Part shown: piece by piece, positions 1-10,814 of the stretch
How positions within the stretch are numbered: position 1 is the stretch's first letter
How the letters are laid out: every line of letters begins with the position of its first letter
Assembly (NCBI GenBank): GCA_018398585.1
Contig: JAGTTD010000013.1
Coordinates: 5,552,492 to 5,616,491, forward strand
Origin: Simmondsia chinensis
Taxonomy: Eukaryota > Streptophyta > Magnoliopsida > Caryophyllales > Simmondsiaceae
Direction of reading: 5' to 3'
Length of the DNA: 64,000 bases
Notes under the pieces: generated by a model
Seen by the model: the letters and a program-made list of their open reading frames with translations, nothing else
Told to the model about the DNA's origin: nothing
The model's database searches: none
Made by a program: the position numbers and the translations under genes

Positions 1-1231
1 GAACTGAAGAAGATTAACCCATTATTTCAGAATTACAAACAGCAAAATAATTCAAAGACAATCGTGCAGATATGAAAGTGCAAAAACTTATATACACTGA
101 GTTGCCTCAGTTGAAAATTCACAGCAGATTGGTACTTATAAACTATGTTACTCAGACTCTTCACGGCACCCCAAAATACTCATGTCTGGATGTGGAACAG
201 TACATGATTAAACACTTCCGACACTCCAAAAATGCCAAAAGACATTTAATAGAACACTTTGATGCTCAAAATTATACCAAAATCCTACAAGGCGGGTCTG
301 ACTCTTTCAACATATTCTAAACATACTGGACAAAGGAGACTCGCATACGAGCCCAAGAAAATATGGATACTTGTCATCAATTATGGTAAAATCTGGAATC
401 CAAGAAAATCTGGAACTCTGCAGAAAGTAATACCCCGTATGAGACAATCAAATATCCGGACAGACTATTATTACGCTAGCCTCAATAAAGCAAAATATTA
501 AAAATTTTCTTAACTCTTTAAAGCAATCTATATAGAGATTTTCCGAAGAAATAGACACAGAAGTGACTTATAAAGGACGGAGATCCCACACGAAACAGGG
601 ACAAACTCACTCTAAGGCTATATTTGGACAGAAGCAACAGCACTGCTCGGCCCATCGTCGCAGGTGCAACCACTCTTCCAAATTGTTTCAGTCAGAGGCA
701 ACACTAATAGCACAAAGACACGGCAGAATTCTAATACCAGAAGTGAAATGCTAACTATTGCCCCAAGGGCAATGGACGATAAATATTCAATCATCAATAT
801 TCTATTTTCCAAGTTGAAAATTCATTCTTCAAAATGAATTATACATCATTTTAAGCAAGTGCGTCATTACCATTGTAGTTTCTTCTGTGCTGGAAAACAC
901 ATGTCACTATACATTATTAGAATCTCCGCAAATATTGTGTTTATTATTGCTAAAGCATTGCCATTAGCAACAGTTAACAAGACTCGTACTAGAAGTTAAC
1001 GAAAATGATCTACCACAAAATTATCCAGGATGAACTACCAACAAAATCACAAATTACATAGGCAAAATGGCAATTACAAACTAATAGAAAGAATAACATT
1101 TCCGAATTTGCAAAACTTAGCCTCTGAGAAGAGGATGAACCGCAAAGTAACCGCCACTGAGCACTTACAACCAAAAAATCAACACTCTAAAACCTAACGC
1201 CCAAGCATCAAATGCACATTACTCACTGACA
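1..1231. other. No recognisable gene
   Basis: Short open frames exist but none resembles a known protein or shows coding composition. No RNA gene or clear repeat was recognised. Confidence 0.5.
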
Positions 1232-1565
1232 GATTTATTTACACGATTGGACCCTAATGTTTTTAATTTTTTTCAAATTAATTCATCATCTTTTCTTCTT
1301 TACAAAATGATCCTAATGTTTGTAACTTTGTTCAAATTAGTCTGTTATCCTTTTTTTTTTTCAAAATAATCATAATGTTTCATCTTATCACAAAATTACC
1401 TCATTATTGACCAAAATGAGGTAAAAATTTTAAAAAATAAGAGACCAATTTTATCATAAAATAAAGCATTACGGACTATTTTGAATTAAAAAAAAATCAT
1501 ATACCGATTTGAACAAATTGAGAAACATTATGGATCATTCTAAAAAAAGAAAAGATAAGAGAGTA
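1232..1565. mobile_element. Foldback MITE, family A
   Basis: The left half (CCTAATGTTTTTAA, TTCAAATTAATTCATCATC, CAAAATGATCCTAATG) is complementary to the right half (CATTACGGACTATTTTGAA, GAACAAATTGAGAAACATTATGGATC). The whole stretch folds as one long imperfect hairpin. Relatives lie at 4380-5135, 5175-5500 and 14953-15320. No coding capacity. Ends are approximate. Confidence 0.6.
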
Positions 1566-2081
1566 ATTTGAAAATAACTCCTCACTGACAGCAAGAAGAA
1601 GCACCAGCAGAACATCAAAATTACCGAAACAACAATTCTTCAGCATCACAAAAACACAGAATGCAGCAACTAAACAATGAAGATATCGAAGTTAATCCGA
1701 AGATGAAAAAAGCCTCACCTCACAGATGATTATGCTTAAGATGATGAAATTTCAACCGCCAATGCACATGGATGACGCAAAGCACACTAAATAGCAATCT
1801 ACAAGTACTGTGCATGAAAGCTAGTTCAGAAATTGCAATGTTCATGAATTTGAAGCGAAAAGAAGTAAAAAATCAGTACAAAAAACATGTTAATCGGCCA
1901 TTGATATTGAACTCCATTGCTGGAACTGTCATCGAAGCATCATCGCATGAGAGAGAGACGGAAGTGGAACTGGAGTGAGAGACGATAACTGCTTTTCATC
2001 TGAAAATCTGAAATGGACTGCATAAAAGATTTTTATTAGGTTAGGGTTGGGAAAGCATGATAGCGTGAAAAAAAAAAAACT
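1566..2081. other. Unassigned; possible minus-strand leader exon
   Basis: Read on the minus strand, about 1990-1720 is pyrimidine-rich (a CTCTCT run near 1960) and ends in GTGAG/GTGAGG, which could be a splice donor of a 5' leader exon for a gene lying off the left edge. No protein similarity supports this. Confidence 0.15.
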
Positions 2082-3336
2082 GAGTTGGTTCCAGAAATAA
2101 TGTTAAAAAATAAAAAAATAAAAAAAATAATACTGAAAAAAAAATAATTCCAAATCTACTGTTGAACCGCGTTTACAAAAGCGGTTATAGTAAACCGCGT
2201 CAAGGTGATGCGTTTAAAATACAGATAAACCGCGTCTATAAGACACGTTTCATATTCATATAAACCGCATTTACAAAAAGCGGTTCATACCTGAATAAAC
2301 CGCGTTATATAAACGCAGTTTTATCACTAAACCGCGTTATATAAACTCGGTTTTAACACTAAACCGCGTTTAATAAATGCAGTTTATCCGCAGTACACAT
2401 AAACCTCGTTTTCATCGTTTATAGTCGCCATTATACCGCAATTCGTGATGATCGTCACATTGATCCCATGTTCCTCTCAATGAAGCTCCAACATTATAAG
2501 TGGAGGTGGTAAGAAATCAGAAAAAATTATCAATAAAATGCTATTAATTCAGTAGTGATCAAATAGCTACGACAATGATACTTAAAGATCTCCGGCGTAC
2601 AAAGCAGAAGAAGGGCGGCGGCGGACGACATGACCGGCGGTGAGTAGAGGTGTAAACGAACTAAGCGTTCAGTGAACTACTCGTGTTCAAAATCGATTAG
2701 GGCTCGTTTGTGTTCATTAGGAGAGCTCGATAGCTTAACGAGCCGAGTTCAAGCAGGCTTGATAAGCTTAACGAGTCAAGTTCGAACAGGGGGTGCTCGG
2801 CTCGCTAATGTTCATGAACAGTTTGATAAGGGCTTGACAAGAGCTCGTTACGGGGCTCGATACGAGCTCGTTAAGGGCTCGATACGAGCTCGTTAAGGGC
2901 TCGTTATGAGCTCGATAACAATTGGTATTGGTTCAAAAATAGTTCGATAATGGCTCGATAATAACTTATAAAGCTCGGCTCGTTAATTTTAAACTCGATT
3001 GGGCTCGATAATGAGCTCGGCTCGACTCATTCGGTTTACCATATTAAACCGCGTTCATATGACGCGGTTTATTTTATTAAAAACCGCGTCTTAATTACGC
3101 AGTTTTTATTATAATAAACTGCGTTATTAAGACGCATTTTTTTCAGATAAAATCGCGTTATTAAGACGCGGTTTTTAATAAAATAAACCGAGTTATTAAG
3201 TCGCGATTTTTGTTATGGTAAAACGAAAAGCGATTTTATTTCATCTGAAACGCGTTTTATTAACGCGGTTCAATAATAGATTTGGAATTATTTTTTTATT
3301 TTTTTTATTTTTCAGCATTATTTTCGGAACCGACTC
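2082..3336. mobile_element. Non-autonomous Mutator-like element (MULE MITE) with CGCG-palindrome arms
   Basis: Both ends share a long terminal inverted repeat starting GAGTTGGTTCC on the left; the right end, reverse-complemented, starts GAGTCGGTTCC. It runs through TAATTCCAAATCTA, about 85 bp in. The element is flanked by the direct repeat AAAAAAACT (2073-2081 and 3337-3345), the 9-bp length typical of Mutator-like transposition. Subterminal blocks at about 2164-2410 and 3040-3270 are chains of short palindromes of the AACCGCGTT...AACGCGGTT kind. No transposase is present, so movement would need a helper. The poly-A in the duplication lowers its weight slightly. Confidence 0.75.
2648..3030. 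repeat. GAGCTCG-rich repeat block inside the MULE
   Basis: It starts TAGAGGTGTAAACGAAC and then repeats GAGCTCGTTAAGGGCTCGATAC-like units. It looks like a separate hAT-like non-autonomous element (TIR TAGAGGTGTAAAC) inserted in the MULE, with its right end lost near 3035. Similar sequence occurs at 62640-62705. Confidence 0.5.
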
Positions 3337-3819
3337 AAAAAAACTAGCTTAAAAATTATGTTTGATAAAAAGAAATGACAAGCATATGGTGGTGATCATG
3401 ATTTAACAACTGTTATTTAGATTTCTGAATTAAATTCTTACAGAAAGTTATATTTTTAATAATTTAAGTTTTTTATTAATTTATAAAATAGGTAAAATAT
3501 ATTTGGTTGTAAAAATATAAAGTAGAACTTTTTTTGAAAAACTAGTTTAAAATAAAGGAATTAAAACTTACATAGGAGGCTAGGTAAGTTATTTTCTGTG
3601 TTTTAAAGGAATTAAAAATTGCTTAGTAATTTTTACTTTTCGCATTCCATCTACTTCTTGCCAACCGAACAAGAGCAAAAATTCGTACTTTCCATTAATT
3701 ACTATTTTCCACATCTACTTTTAGCAAGTCTTAATCTAATCAAATCTCATGTAGGAATTGCGAGATAGTAAAGATCAGTATATAAGGTTAGTGGATTACT
3801 TTACTAAATATTAATTAAT

Positions 3820-4320
3820 TTTAGGACAAAACTTCACTTTAGCTTATATGTGAAACTATTGTATGCCAACTCCGTAGTCGACCTCGTTAAATTTAACAAC
3901 AGCTATTGAATAAAGTTACAGTAGAAGTAGATATGTCGTAATTGTAATAAGTAGGATAAGTAGTATAAAGACATTAGTATTAATATTAAGTAGTTAGTAT
4001 TGGAGGGAATAATAGTTATTAGTTAGTTAGAGATATTCTTGTATTAGTAGATGTAGTTGTTATGTTGTATTGAGTTAGTTAGGTATTAGCTAGATATTTT
4101 GCCTGGGCTTGAACTAGTATAAGTACTTGATACCTCACATGTAATCAGGACATTCAATGAAATACTACAATCTTAATTTCCTTTTCTTCTCTCTATGCTC
4201 TCTACTTCTCCTTCTATTCTCTCTAATTCTCATCTCTTTCTCATCTCTTTCTTAATTCTTCCTCACCCCAAACTATCTTTTTTTCTAGTCATAATTCGAG
4301 TCCACCTCGGGTCATGACAA
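3820..4320 (+). mobile_element. Degenerate LTR remnant
   Basis: CTAGTATAAGTACTTGATACC followed by CACATGTAATCAGGACATTC and AATGAAATACTACAATC resembles the promoter and polyadenylation region of plant Copia LTRs, followed by a CT-rich U5-like stretch. No primer site or coding region is attached, so it is a solo or broken LTR. Ends uncertain. Confidence 0.4.
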
Positions 4321-4379
4321 TTTTGTAAAAGAAGTATTTGGGGAATATAGTTGAAACTATTTGTTTAAAAACAAAAGAA

Positions 4380-5135
4380 AGAGTTATTTACTCTTTTTGT
4401 TCTTTGGGTTTGTAAATTTGTTCAAATTAATTTTTGTTTTTATTGGATAATATTGTTATCAGAGTAAAATTATTATTATCAAAGTGAGATCGCAGTTTTC
4501 AAGGTAATTTTGTGACTCTTATTGGTTGTAAGTCACATCATTACTCTAGTAATAATAATTTTTACCATAACAATAACAACCCATTTGTTTTATTTAAATT
4601 GATCGTTAATATTTGTTAATGTATTTTGCTCTTTTATTTTGCTATTTGTTTAAAATAGTCCTAATATTTTAATTTGTGAAAAAAATTGATCCCTTAGGCT
4701 ATATTTAGCAAACAGCTTTTCATAGCTTTTTTCGTAACTTTTAACATTTTGACTAGTCAAATAGCTAATAGCGCTATTTGATAAAAAATTTGTTGTTATC
4801 ATTTTTTTATATCTTTTAGCTTTTGAAAAATAGCTTTTCAAAAGCTAAACAATTTAATATTTAGCTTTTGAAACGCTATGTAATTAAATTCTATTTATTA
4901 TTTTGCCCCTTCTTTTTATCTTAATTTAACAAATATATTACCCATCAGCTAACATCTAACAACTATCAATAAGCTAACAACTAACAATTAAACCCTAACA
5001 ACTATAGCCAATGTAGCCGTAGTGACTAAAATTACGTAAAAAATTTTAAAAATAATAAATCAATTTTATTATAAAATATTAGAGAATCTTTTTAAATAAA
5101 AAAAGATGGGAGACATTATGGACCACTGGAGTGCA
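4380..5135. mobile_element. Foldback MITE, family A, interrupted
   Basis: The left part (TGTAAATTTGTTCAAATTAA, AAAATAGTCCTAATATTTTA, AATTGATCCCTTA) and the right part (TAGTGACTAAAATTACG, AATCAATTTTATTATAAAA, AAAAAAGATGGGAGACATTA) are the two arms of family A. A second MITE has separated them. Confidence 0.45.
4697..5016. mobile_element. MITE nested in foldback element
   Basis: It starts GGCTATATTTAGCAAACAGC and ends AACAACTATAGCC, with internal complementary AGCTTTTGAAAAATAGC and AGCTTTTCAAAAGC blocks. It is a small inverted-repeat element without coding capacity that splits the family A element. Confidence 0.4.
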
Positions 5136-5174
5136 TAACTTTTTAAAAAAGTGTTTCGTAAAATCAATGAAAAT

Positions 5175-5500
5175 AATCTTTGTAGATTTATTTAAATTTA
5201 TTCGTCGTCTTTTTTCCTCAAAATAGTTCATAGTATTTAAAAATTTATTTAAATTAGTTTCTCGTTTTTTCTTCATAGTCAAAACAATATCTCATATTTT
5301 ATTTTATGATAAAATTGATCATACACTTTTTTAACTTTTAATAATTTTAGTCACTAGATGAGAAACCAATTTGGTCAAAAGGTACAATATTATGGTATCT
5401 TTCGAACAAAGGAAAAAACAAAGGATCAATTTGAAAAAAATTACAAATATTACGGATTATTTTAAATAAGAGAAGAAATGAGCAACTTGTTGAAAAAATC
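5175..5500. mobile_element. Foldback MITE, family A
   Basis: Arms of the same family: TTTATTTAAATTTATTCGTCGTC with ATTTTATTTTATGATAAAATTG on the left, and AAAGGATCAATTTGAAAAAAA with TTACGGATTATTTTAAATAA on the right. It forms a long imperfect hairpin. Confidence 0.5.
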
Positions 5501-5544
5501 CGCAAATTAACCACAAACGGAAGCAAAAAAAAATTAAACAAAAT

Positions 5545-5837
5545 TGTCAAGGAACCAACTCTCCCAAAAGCTTACGCTAATGGGTGAAAACACAGGATTG
5601 ATTTTATACTCTAACATGCCCCCTCATGCAAATGTCAATTGAGCTCGAAGTGAGAATATTGCACATGCCTACTCCATACCTTGTGCTTAAATTATGTTAA
5701 CATTGAATGTAGGGGCTGTTAGGATTCGAACGCATGACCTCTTGGTCAATAAGGCTCTAATACCATGTCAAGGAGCCATCTGTTTCAAAAGCTTAAGCTA
5801 ATGGATGAAGGTACAATATTGGTTTTATACTCTAACA
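5545..5837 (-). mobile_element. Complete SMART/TRIM mini-LTR retrotransposon
   Basis: Two 72-bp LTRs (5837-5766 and 5616-5545) both start TGTTAGAGTATAAAA and end CTTGACA. The 5' LTR is followed directly by TGGTATTAGAGCC (5765-5753), a primer-binding site for initiator Met tRNA with one change from TGGTATCAGAGCC. The 3' LTR is preceded by the purine tract GAGGGGGCA. The element is flanked by AAAAT on both sides (5540-5544 and 5838-5842), a perfect 5-bp target duplication. At 293 bp with no coding region it matches the SMART type of very small LTR elements, about 292 bp in grasses as I recall. It must be moved by proteins of another element. Confidence 0.85.
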
Positions 5838-5842
5838 AAAAT

Positions 5843-6461
5843 AAAAAGAAACAACATACGAAATTTTTACGTGAAAAACCTCTCTCAAATAGAGAGAAAA
5901 ATCATAATCCAATCGGATATCAAACTTTTACTATAAATTTTAGAATTATAATAACTAATTATAATTAAAATTTAATACATCAAACACTGCAAATTTTACC
6001 TTTCAATTTTCTCTCTGGCTTTCTTTTTATCCTCTACTGTTTTATCTCCTCTTTGTCTACCCTCTTCTCTTTCTCTCTCTACCCCGATTCCCCCCAACTT
6101 TACGCTTGCATAGACGTGGACTTGGGGTCAACGACCCCCCACAAAGCGTTTCATTTTCCTTTTTTTTTTCATTTTCCTTTTTTTTCTCTTTTCTTTTTCA
6201 GTTCGAATTAACAAAATAAAACAAGACTAAACAAAAATGTAGATTTGACCTAACATAATTAATTTGAGCAAGAATACAAACATTACGGACAAAGAGCAAG
6301 TGACTCGGATTTTTTTTAAAACATATTTTGAATAAGGCCATTTAGTTTATTCTCTGATGACTCGGCTGTTTTCTTGGCTTACATATGTACTTAAATGCTT
6401 GCATGTCTATTTTATTCACTCATTTGGCGATAAATTGATAGTTTTATATGCAGGCGCTCCT
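5843..6461. other. AT- and pyrimidine-rich intergenic DNA
   Basis: A pyrimidine-rich stretch at about 5998-6090 and poly-T runs near 6160-6190. No gene or defined element recognised. Confidence 0.5.
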
Positions 6462-6591
6462 GTACTTCAGGATGGGGGTCCTCGGAAACAGTCTCCTTTC
6501 CACTCGGAAGGGGTATGGCTGCGTACATATACCCCTCCCAGACCCTGCTTTTGCGGGAGCCGCGAGGCACTAGGATTGTTGTTGTTGTTGT
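6462..6591 (+). mobile_element. SINE body and (TTG)n tail, 5' truncated
   Basis: GGGGGTCCTCGGAAACAGTC, GGGGTATGGCTGCGTACATA, CCCAGACCCTGC, GGGAGC, GAGGCACTAGGA and a (TTG)4 tail match the 3' body of the 5S-headed SINE family (see 12129-12385). The 5S part is missing. Confidence 0.75.
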
Positions 6592-6654
6592 ATTTTGAAT
6601 AAGGCCCTATTTGAAACATGAATCAATTTTAGTTTCCATTTTCAATGTTTTATT

Positions 6655-7190
6655 TGGGAGTTTATCACTTGAGTACTATAAGATTTGAATATTTAACATT
6701 TAAATATCATCATGATATTTTAATATGTACAATGAAGTATTTTGAGGTTTGAAAGTTCTATTGTTTAAGCGTGTTAAAGTTTAAAAATTGTATTAATAAA
6801 ATCCCCTTTATTGAAATTTGATAGATTTTATTAAAAAAATGTCAACATGGAACATGATTTTAAAGATTCTTTATCAAAATTTTGTGATTTTTTTACAATA
6901 AATTGGTAATGTGAGACACGATGTTGGCAATATATATGTCTCTTTCATCAAAAATCTGATGAATTTTTATCAGATTATACTGAAGTATTGTTGACACTCA
7001 CGTAATTCATATATACTATTATAATCATGTACCTCATCAGCATTTTTTGGGAAAATTGGCCGGATTCTGACAAATATTCATGGGATTCTAGCATATGATA
7101 CCTAAGTAATAAAATTTTCAAATCTCAAGGTACCTTATATATATATAATAAATGCTCGAACCTCAAAATACCTAAGAAATAAAGTCCCTT
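6655..7190. mobile_element. Foldback MITE-like repeat, family B
   Basis: TATCACTTGAGTACTATAAG near the left and CAAGGTACCTTATATATATA with CCTCAAAATACCTAAGAAAT near the right form imperfect complementary arms. A related copy lies at 55425-55945. Ends approximate. Confidence 0.35.
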
Positions 7191-7524
7191 TTCATTTCAT
7201 CTCCTTTTTTTCCGACGTCATTTGAAAAATATGTTTAGAACCGAAAAGTCATTAAGAATATCTAGATATAAATGTTCAAATTCCAGATATCTGAATGATA
7301 AAATCCGTTTTCATTTCATCTATAGTTTTCTTTTTTCCATTTCTCATTTTGAAATATGTTTGGAATTGAAAATTCACTAATAGTTTTCTAATATAGAAAA
7401 AATAAAAAAATGCGCTGAAGTGTTTCCAATTTTATGAAAATCCTAATTACAGGCATAAATAATATCGCAAATCTAAAAAGTCAATAATTCGATCCAATCC
7501 TGATTTAAAAATGACTGGTAATGA

Positions 7525-7960
7525 TTATAGGCATAGCCATAGTACATATAGGTAACTCGACAAGGTGAGCCCTCAGCCACCCCGTAAACTGTAGTGGGTA
7601 AAAAAAAGACCAGAACAAACAGAAAAAACAACAGGTATCAAAAAACAACACCACCACCTGGAAAAAAACAACAAAAACACAGGAAAAGACCAGACCAAGC
7701 AGGGCAACGGATGGTGCCGAAGCAGATACATACCCAGAAACACCACACAGGAAAGGAAACGACGACCTCGGAGAAGGTGGAGGACAGGAAGAGAAAATCT
7801 CCCCCCTCCTCCCGCGGTGCGATCAAGGTACCAGGCAGGAGCAGACAGGAAGAGTACCGAGCCCACAACACAGAAAAGAGAAAAGAGAATCCAGAAATGC
7901 GGGTAAGAGATGACGGGTCACCTGGAAGCCTCTTGAGGAATTACATCATCTGAGAGCGTC
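7525..7960 (-). mobile_element. LINE 3' end remnant
   Basis: Read on the minus strand it ends GGCTGAGGGCTCACCTTGTC then TATGGCTATGCCTATAATCA. The same motif (GGCCACCCCGTAAGCGGGTA, CGGCATAGCCGTAGTACAAA on the plus strand) is at 46637-46880, so both are 3' ends of one retroposon family. Long open frames here on both strands are by-products of the GC-rich sequence. Confidence 0.45.
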
Positions 7961-9502
7961 AACTGTTGATGGGTCAGGTGGTTCACATCGACGACAATGA
8001 ACAATATAAAGAGAAAAGTGCACCGAATAAAGAGACAAAGAAGGGTGGAGTTAAAAAAAGGAAAAAGAAGATGTGAAAGGACAGGATGTGAAGATATCCG
8101 TGGAAAACACGGAAGTGAAATATTTGAAAAATAATTTCAAACTGTTTTCAAAATTTTTCAAAAGAGCTAGGATAATTTGAAAAATATTTTGAATCTTTTT
8201 CAAGTGAAAAATTGAGCTTTTAAACAACTTTTTAATTTTTTTTCAATTTTATAAAAAATTTGTTAAGAAAACTAAAAAAAAAAAATATTTCTAAACAGGC
8301 CATGAGATTCTATTTGGTGTAGGTTTTTATGTTTGCAAATTTTTTTTGTTCCTTTTGAGAAATTAAAAACTATATTTTGGTACCTATTTTTCTTAGTTTT
8401 ATTTGTTACCATTTTTGATAATTTGAGTGAAAACTAAAAAGAAAAAAAACTAAAAAATACAATTATTTTTAAAACTTTATTTTAAATTTATAAAAAACTG
8501 AAAATCTTAAATCAAGCAAACCATAAATTTACCCCTTACTGCATATCCTACATTATGAATATACGATCCATCCCATAATAATAAATATATACTATATATA
8601 TAATATAATATAAATATAAATTTACCCCTATTTTAAATTTTCAAAACTAATTAGTATTTACAATTATCCTTGACATAAGCAGCACACTGGTAAATAATTA
8701 AAAAAAAAATATTTTGTAAAAGGGTGCTATTATTGATGGAGTAAAAAATATTATAGTTAAAATAATTACGTGACTTGTAATAAACAACAGCCACATATTT
8801 TTATAAAGTTATTTTGACATCAATATTTTTATTCTGACAATAACAATACCCTTGTAAAACAGTGGACTACAATCAATGTAATGTCCAAAAAACTATAGTG
8901 AATGTTATAGTACTGATGTTCAAAATAGTCATTTTGCATCTTACAATGTTATCAACAACGATTATGGAAAAAAGGGTACCAAACACCTTGAGTGTTTTTC
9001 CTTACGGCATAACACAGTTAAAACTAAAGCTACATCATAAATAAAAGGACATCAATTTTATCAATGATAACAAGATGGTGTGATACTCATCGATTTTTTT
9101 CCTAATTGTTGTGTTATGAGTTCAATCACTCTTTTCTCTTCTCAAAAGTGTGCTACTCTTTTTAGAATATAATGCGGGATGTTAATTTTTCTCCATGGAG
9201 ATAACTTTATCATGGAGAAGCACATAGCCAAGTTGCATAAGGAGAGCCGAACAAGTTTCACTTCCCAATCTAGGAGGAATTAGCGTAAATGGGCCTTTTA
9301 AGGGTGTCTGTCCTTTTGTTCTAGTGTCTCGAGTTTGTTTGTCGTCTTTTTGGAGAGTTTTTTTCATTCTCGTTGGGTTCTAATAATTTTGCAATTCTCT
9401 CTTGATCTTGTTGAGCTTGTATCACTAGGGTAACTCATGACCATTTTGATCTGGTTCTCTTTGATTTGTTTTCCCTTGCATTCTAATACTTTTTTTTTTT
9501 TG
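7961..9502. other. AT-rich intergenic DNA
   Basis: A MITE-like segment lies at about 8300-8530 (GGCCATGAGATTCTATTTGG to AAATCAAGCAAACCATAA, related to 51489-51800). Otherwise nothing supported. Confidence 0.45.
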
Positions 9503-9514
9503 GGAGGAATTTTA

Positions 9515-9776
9515 CCACCACCGCCGCCAACAGATCTAGTGTCTCAAGGGCTCCCACATAAGTAGGGTCCGGGAGGGGTGGATGTACGCAACCTTACCCC
9601 TTCAGGGTATAACCCCGCCAAGAGGATGTTTCGGAGGACCCCTAGCCTTATAAGGTTGGTAACACGAGGACTTTCTATAAGGTCGCCCATCCAGTTACCA
9701 CTCTCGCCCAAGCACGCTTAACTTTAGAGTTTTAATAGGATCCGGCTGCATTAGTGCACGGTAAATAAACTCTTTT
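9515..9776 (-). mobile_element. 5S-headed SINE, full length
   Basis: On the minus strand: leader GAGTTTATTTACCGTGCAC, then 5S-like ATGCAGCCGGATCC, AAGTTAAGCGTGCTTGGGCG, GGGCGACC, and after the 5S part the body GGGGTAAGGTTGCGTACATC and CCCGGACCCTAC, with a degenerate (TTG)n tail. It is flanked by the perfect 12-bp target duplication GGAGGAATTTTA (9503-9514 and 9777-9788), which fixes both ends and shows retroposition. Confidence 0.88.
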
Positions 9777-9959
9777 GGAGGAATTTTAGCGATTATCAAA
9801 AAATAAAGTACCGATGTGGAACTTCAACTATTGATTATAAAAAATAGGAAATATGGGAATCTCTTCCCATGTGCAACGACCATATGTCGACAAGCATATA
9901 TAAATAAAAATGGAAAAGGTCATGCGCACATGGATATTTTAGGGTACTAAATACCAATC

Positions 9960-10255
9960 TAGACTGTAAAGTTGAACTAGACCAAGTTATTTAGTCTACG
10001 ACCATACGAAGAGTCCGATCTTCGGTTCTTGATTTGGGTCTTGAACGTCTCTAATTCAGTGCAATCGAGTCGGTCTTGATTGATAAACACCGTTAAAGTG
10101 TTAAAAGTAAGACCGAATCCAGACCAGACCAACTATTGTGGTCTATAAACGAATCGACCTGGAATTGGTAGGACCCACAGTTAAACTTTTACAAGTTTCC
10201 AATCCAATCCGGTTTGGAACCCATGAACACACTTCAGGTCATATACTAACATCCA
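9960..10255. repeat. GGTC/GACC-rich degenerate repeat
   Basis: Dispersed GACCAGACC, TCGGTCTTGA and AATCCGGTTTGGAACCC motifs. A similar stretch with GGTCCGGTCTGAG lies at 37445-37700. Probably a decayed non-autonomous DNA element. Ends uncertain. Confidence 0.3.
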
Positions 10256-10339
10256 TTGATAATTATCAAAAAGAAAAAGAAACTAACAACGATTGAAGAA
10301 TGCATAAAACCTATTGCAAAGCGAAACTACAAGAAGGTA

Positions 10340-10562
10340 AAACGGAAATTTGGAATTTACGAGAAGTTGCCATTCACCCTCTTGCTTGGTTATAGGAAAT
10401 CCGTAGAACATCGGAAGTGAAAACTCCATAGCAAAGTGCAACTCTTTTGTTATACAGGAACTAACTTACCCAGGAAATGTTAGATAAGTTCTAATTCGTG
10501 ATAAGTTTTATTTCCCATTTTAGCAATCAAATACTATCAATTCTGTGTTAACCAAACAAGGC
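10340..10562. mobile_element. hAT-like MITE remnant
   Basis: It ends TTAACCAAACAAGGCC, the complement of the GGCCTTGTTTGG terminus seen at 26304. The left end is eroded. It lies just downstream of the PBD stop codon and may form part of its 3' region. Confidence 0.35.
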
Positions 10563-10814
10563 CATATGATTCAAACTACTTACTTTATGCAAAGTCACGT
10601 AAATTAAATTCTTAGAAAATACAATTTCCAAGCCTCTTTTGTAAAACACGCAGACATTAAAACAGATAGCTGAAACTGTGAAAGTGTTCAGAGTCAGAAA
10701 AATCTAACCAAGGGTATAACGGGAATTTCAAGAGCTCAATGAGGCACACAAGAATCCCACTTTCCCTCTCGAAGATTTTGAGCATCAGTTTGAATACATA
10801 AAAGCCAAAACTGA

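Noticed and set aside
563..754. Small ORF near the left edge
   Set aside because: 63 codons with no recognisable domain, an overlapping ORF on the other strand and no promoter or splice context.
2160..3290. CRISPR-like array of short palindromes
   Set aside because: Units vary in length and sequence, there are no constant spacers, and the block lies inside a bounded DNA transposon of a plant genome.
7573..7953. Overlapping open frames of 97 and 119 codons
   Set aside because: Low-complexity Lys/Gln/Arg or Phe/Leu/Cys proteins on opposite strands inside a LINE 3' remnant; no family match.
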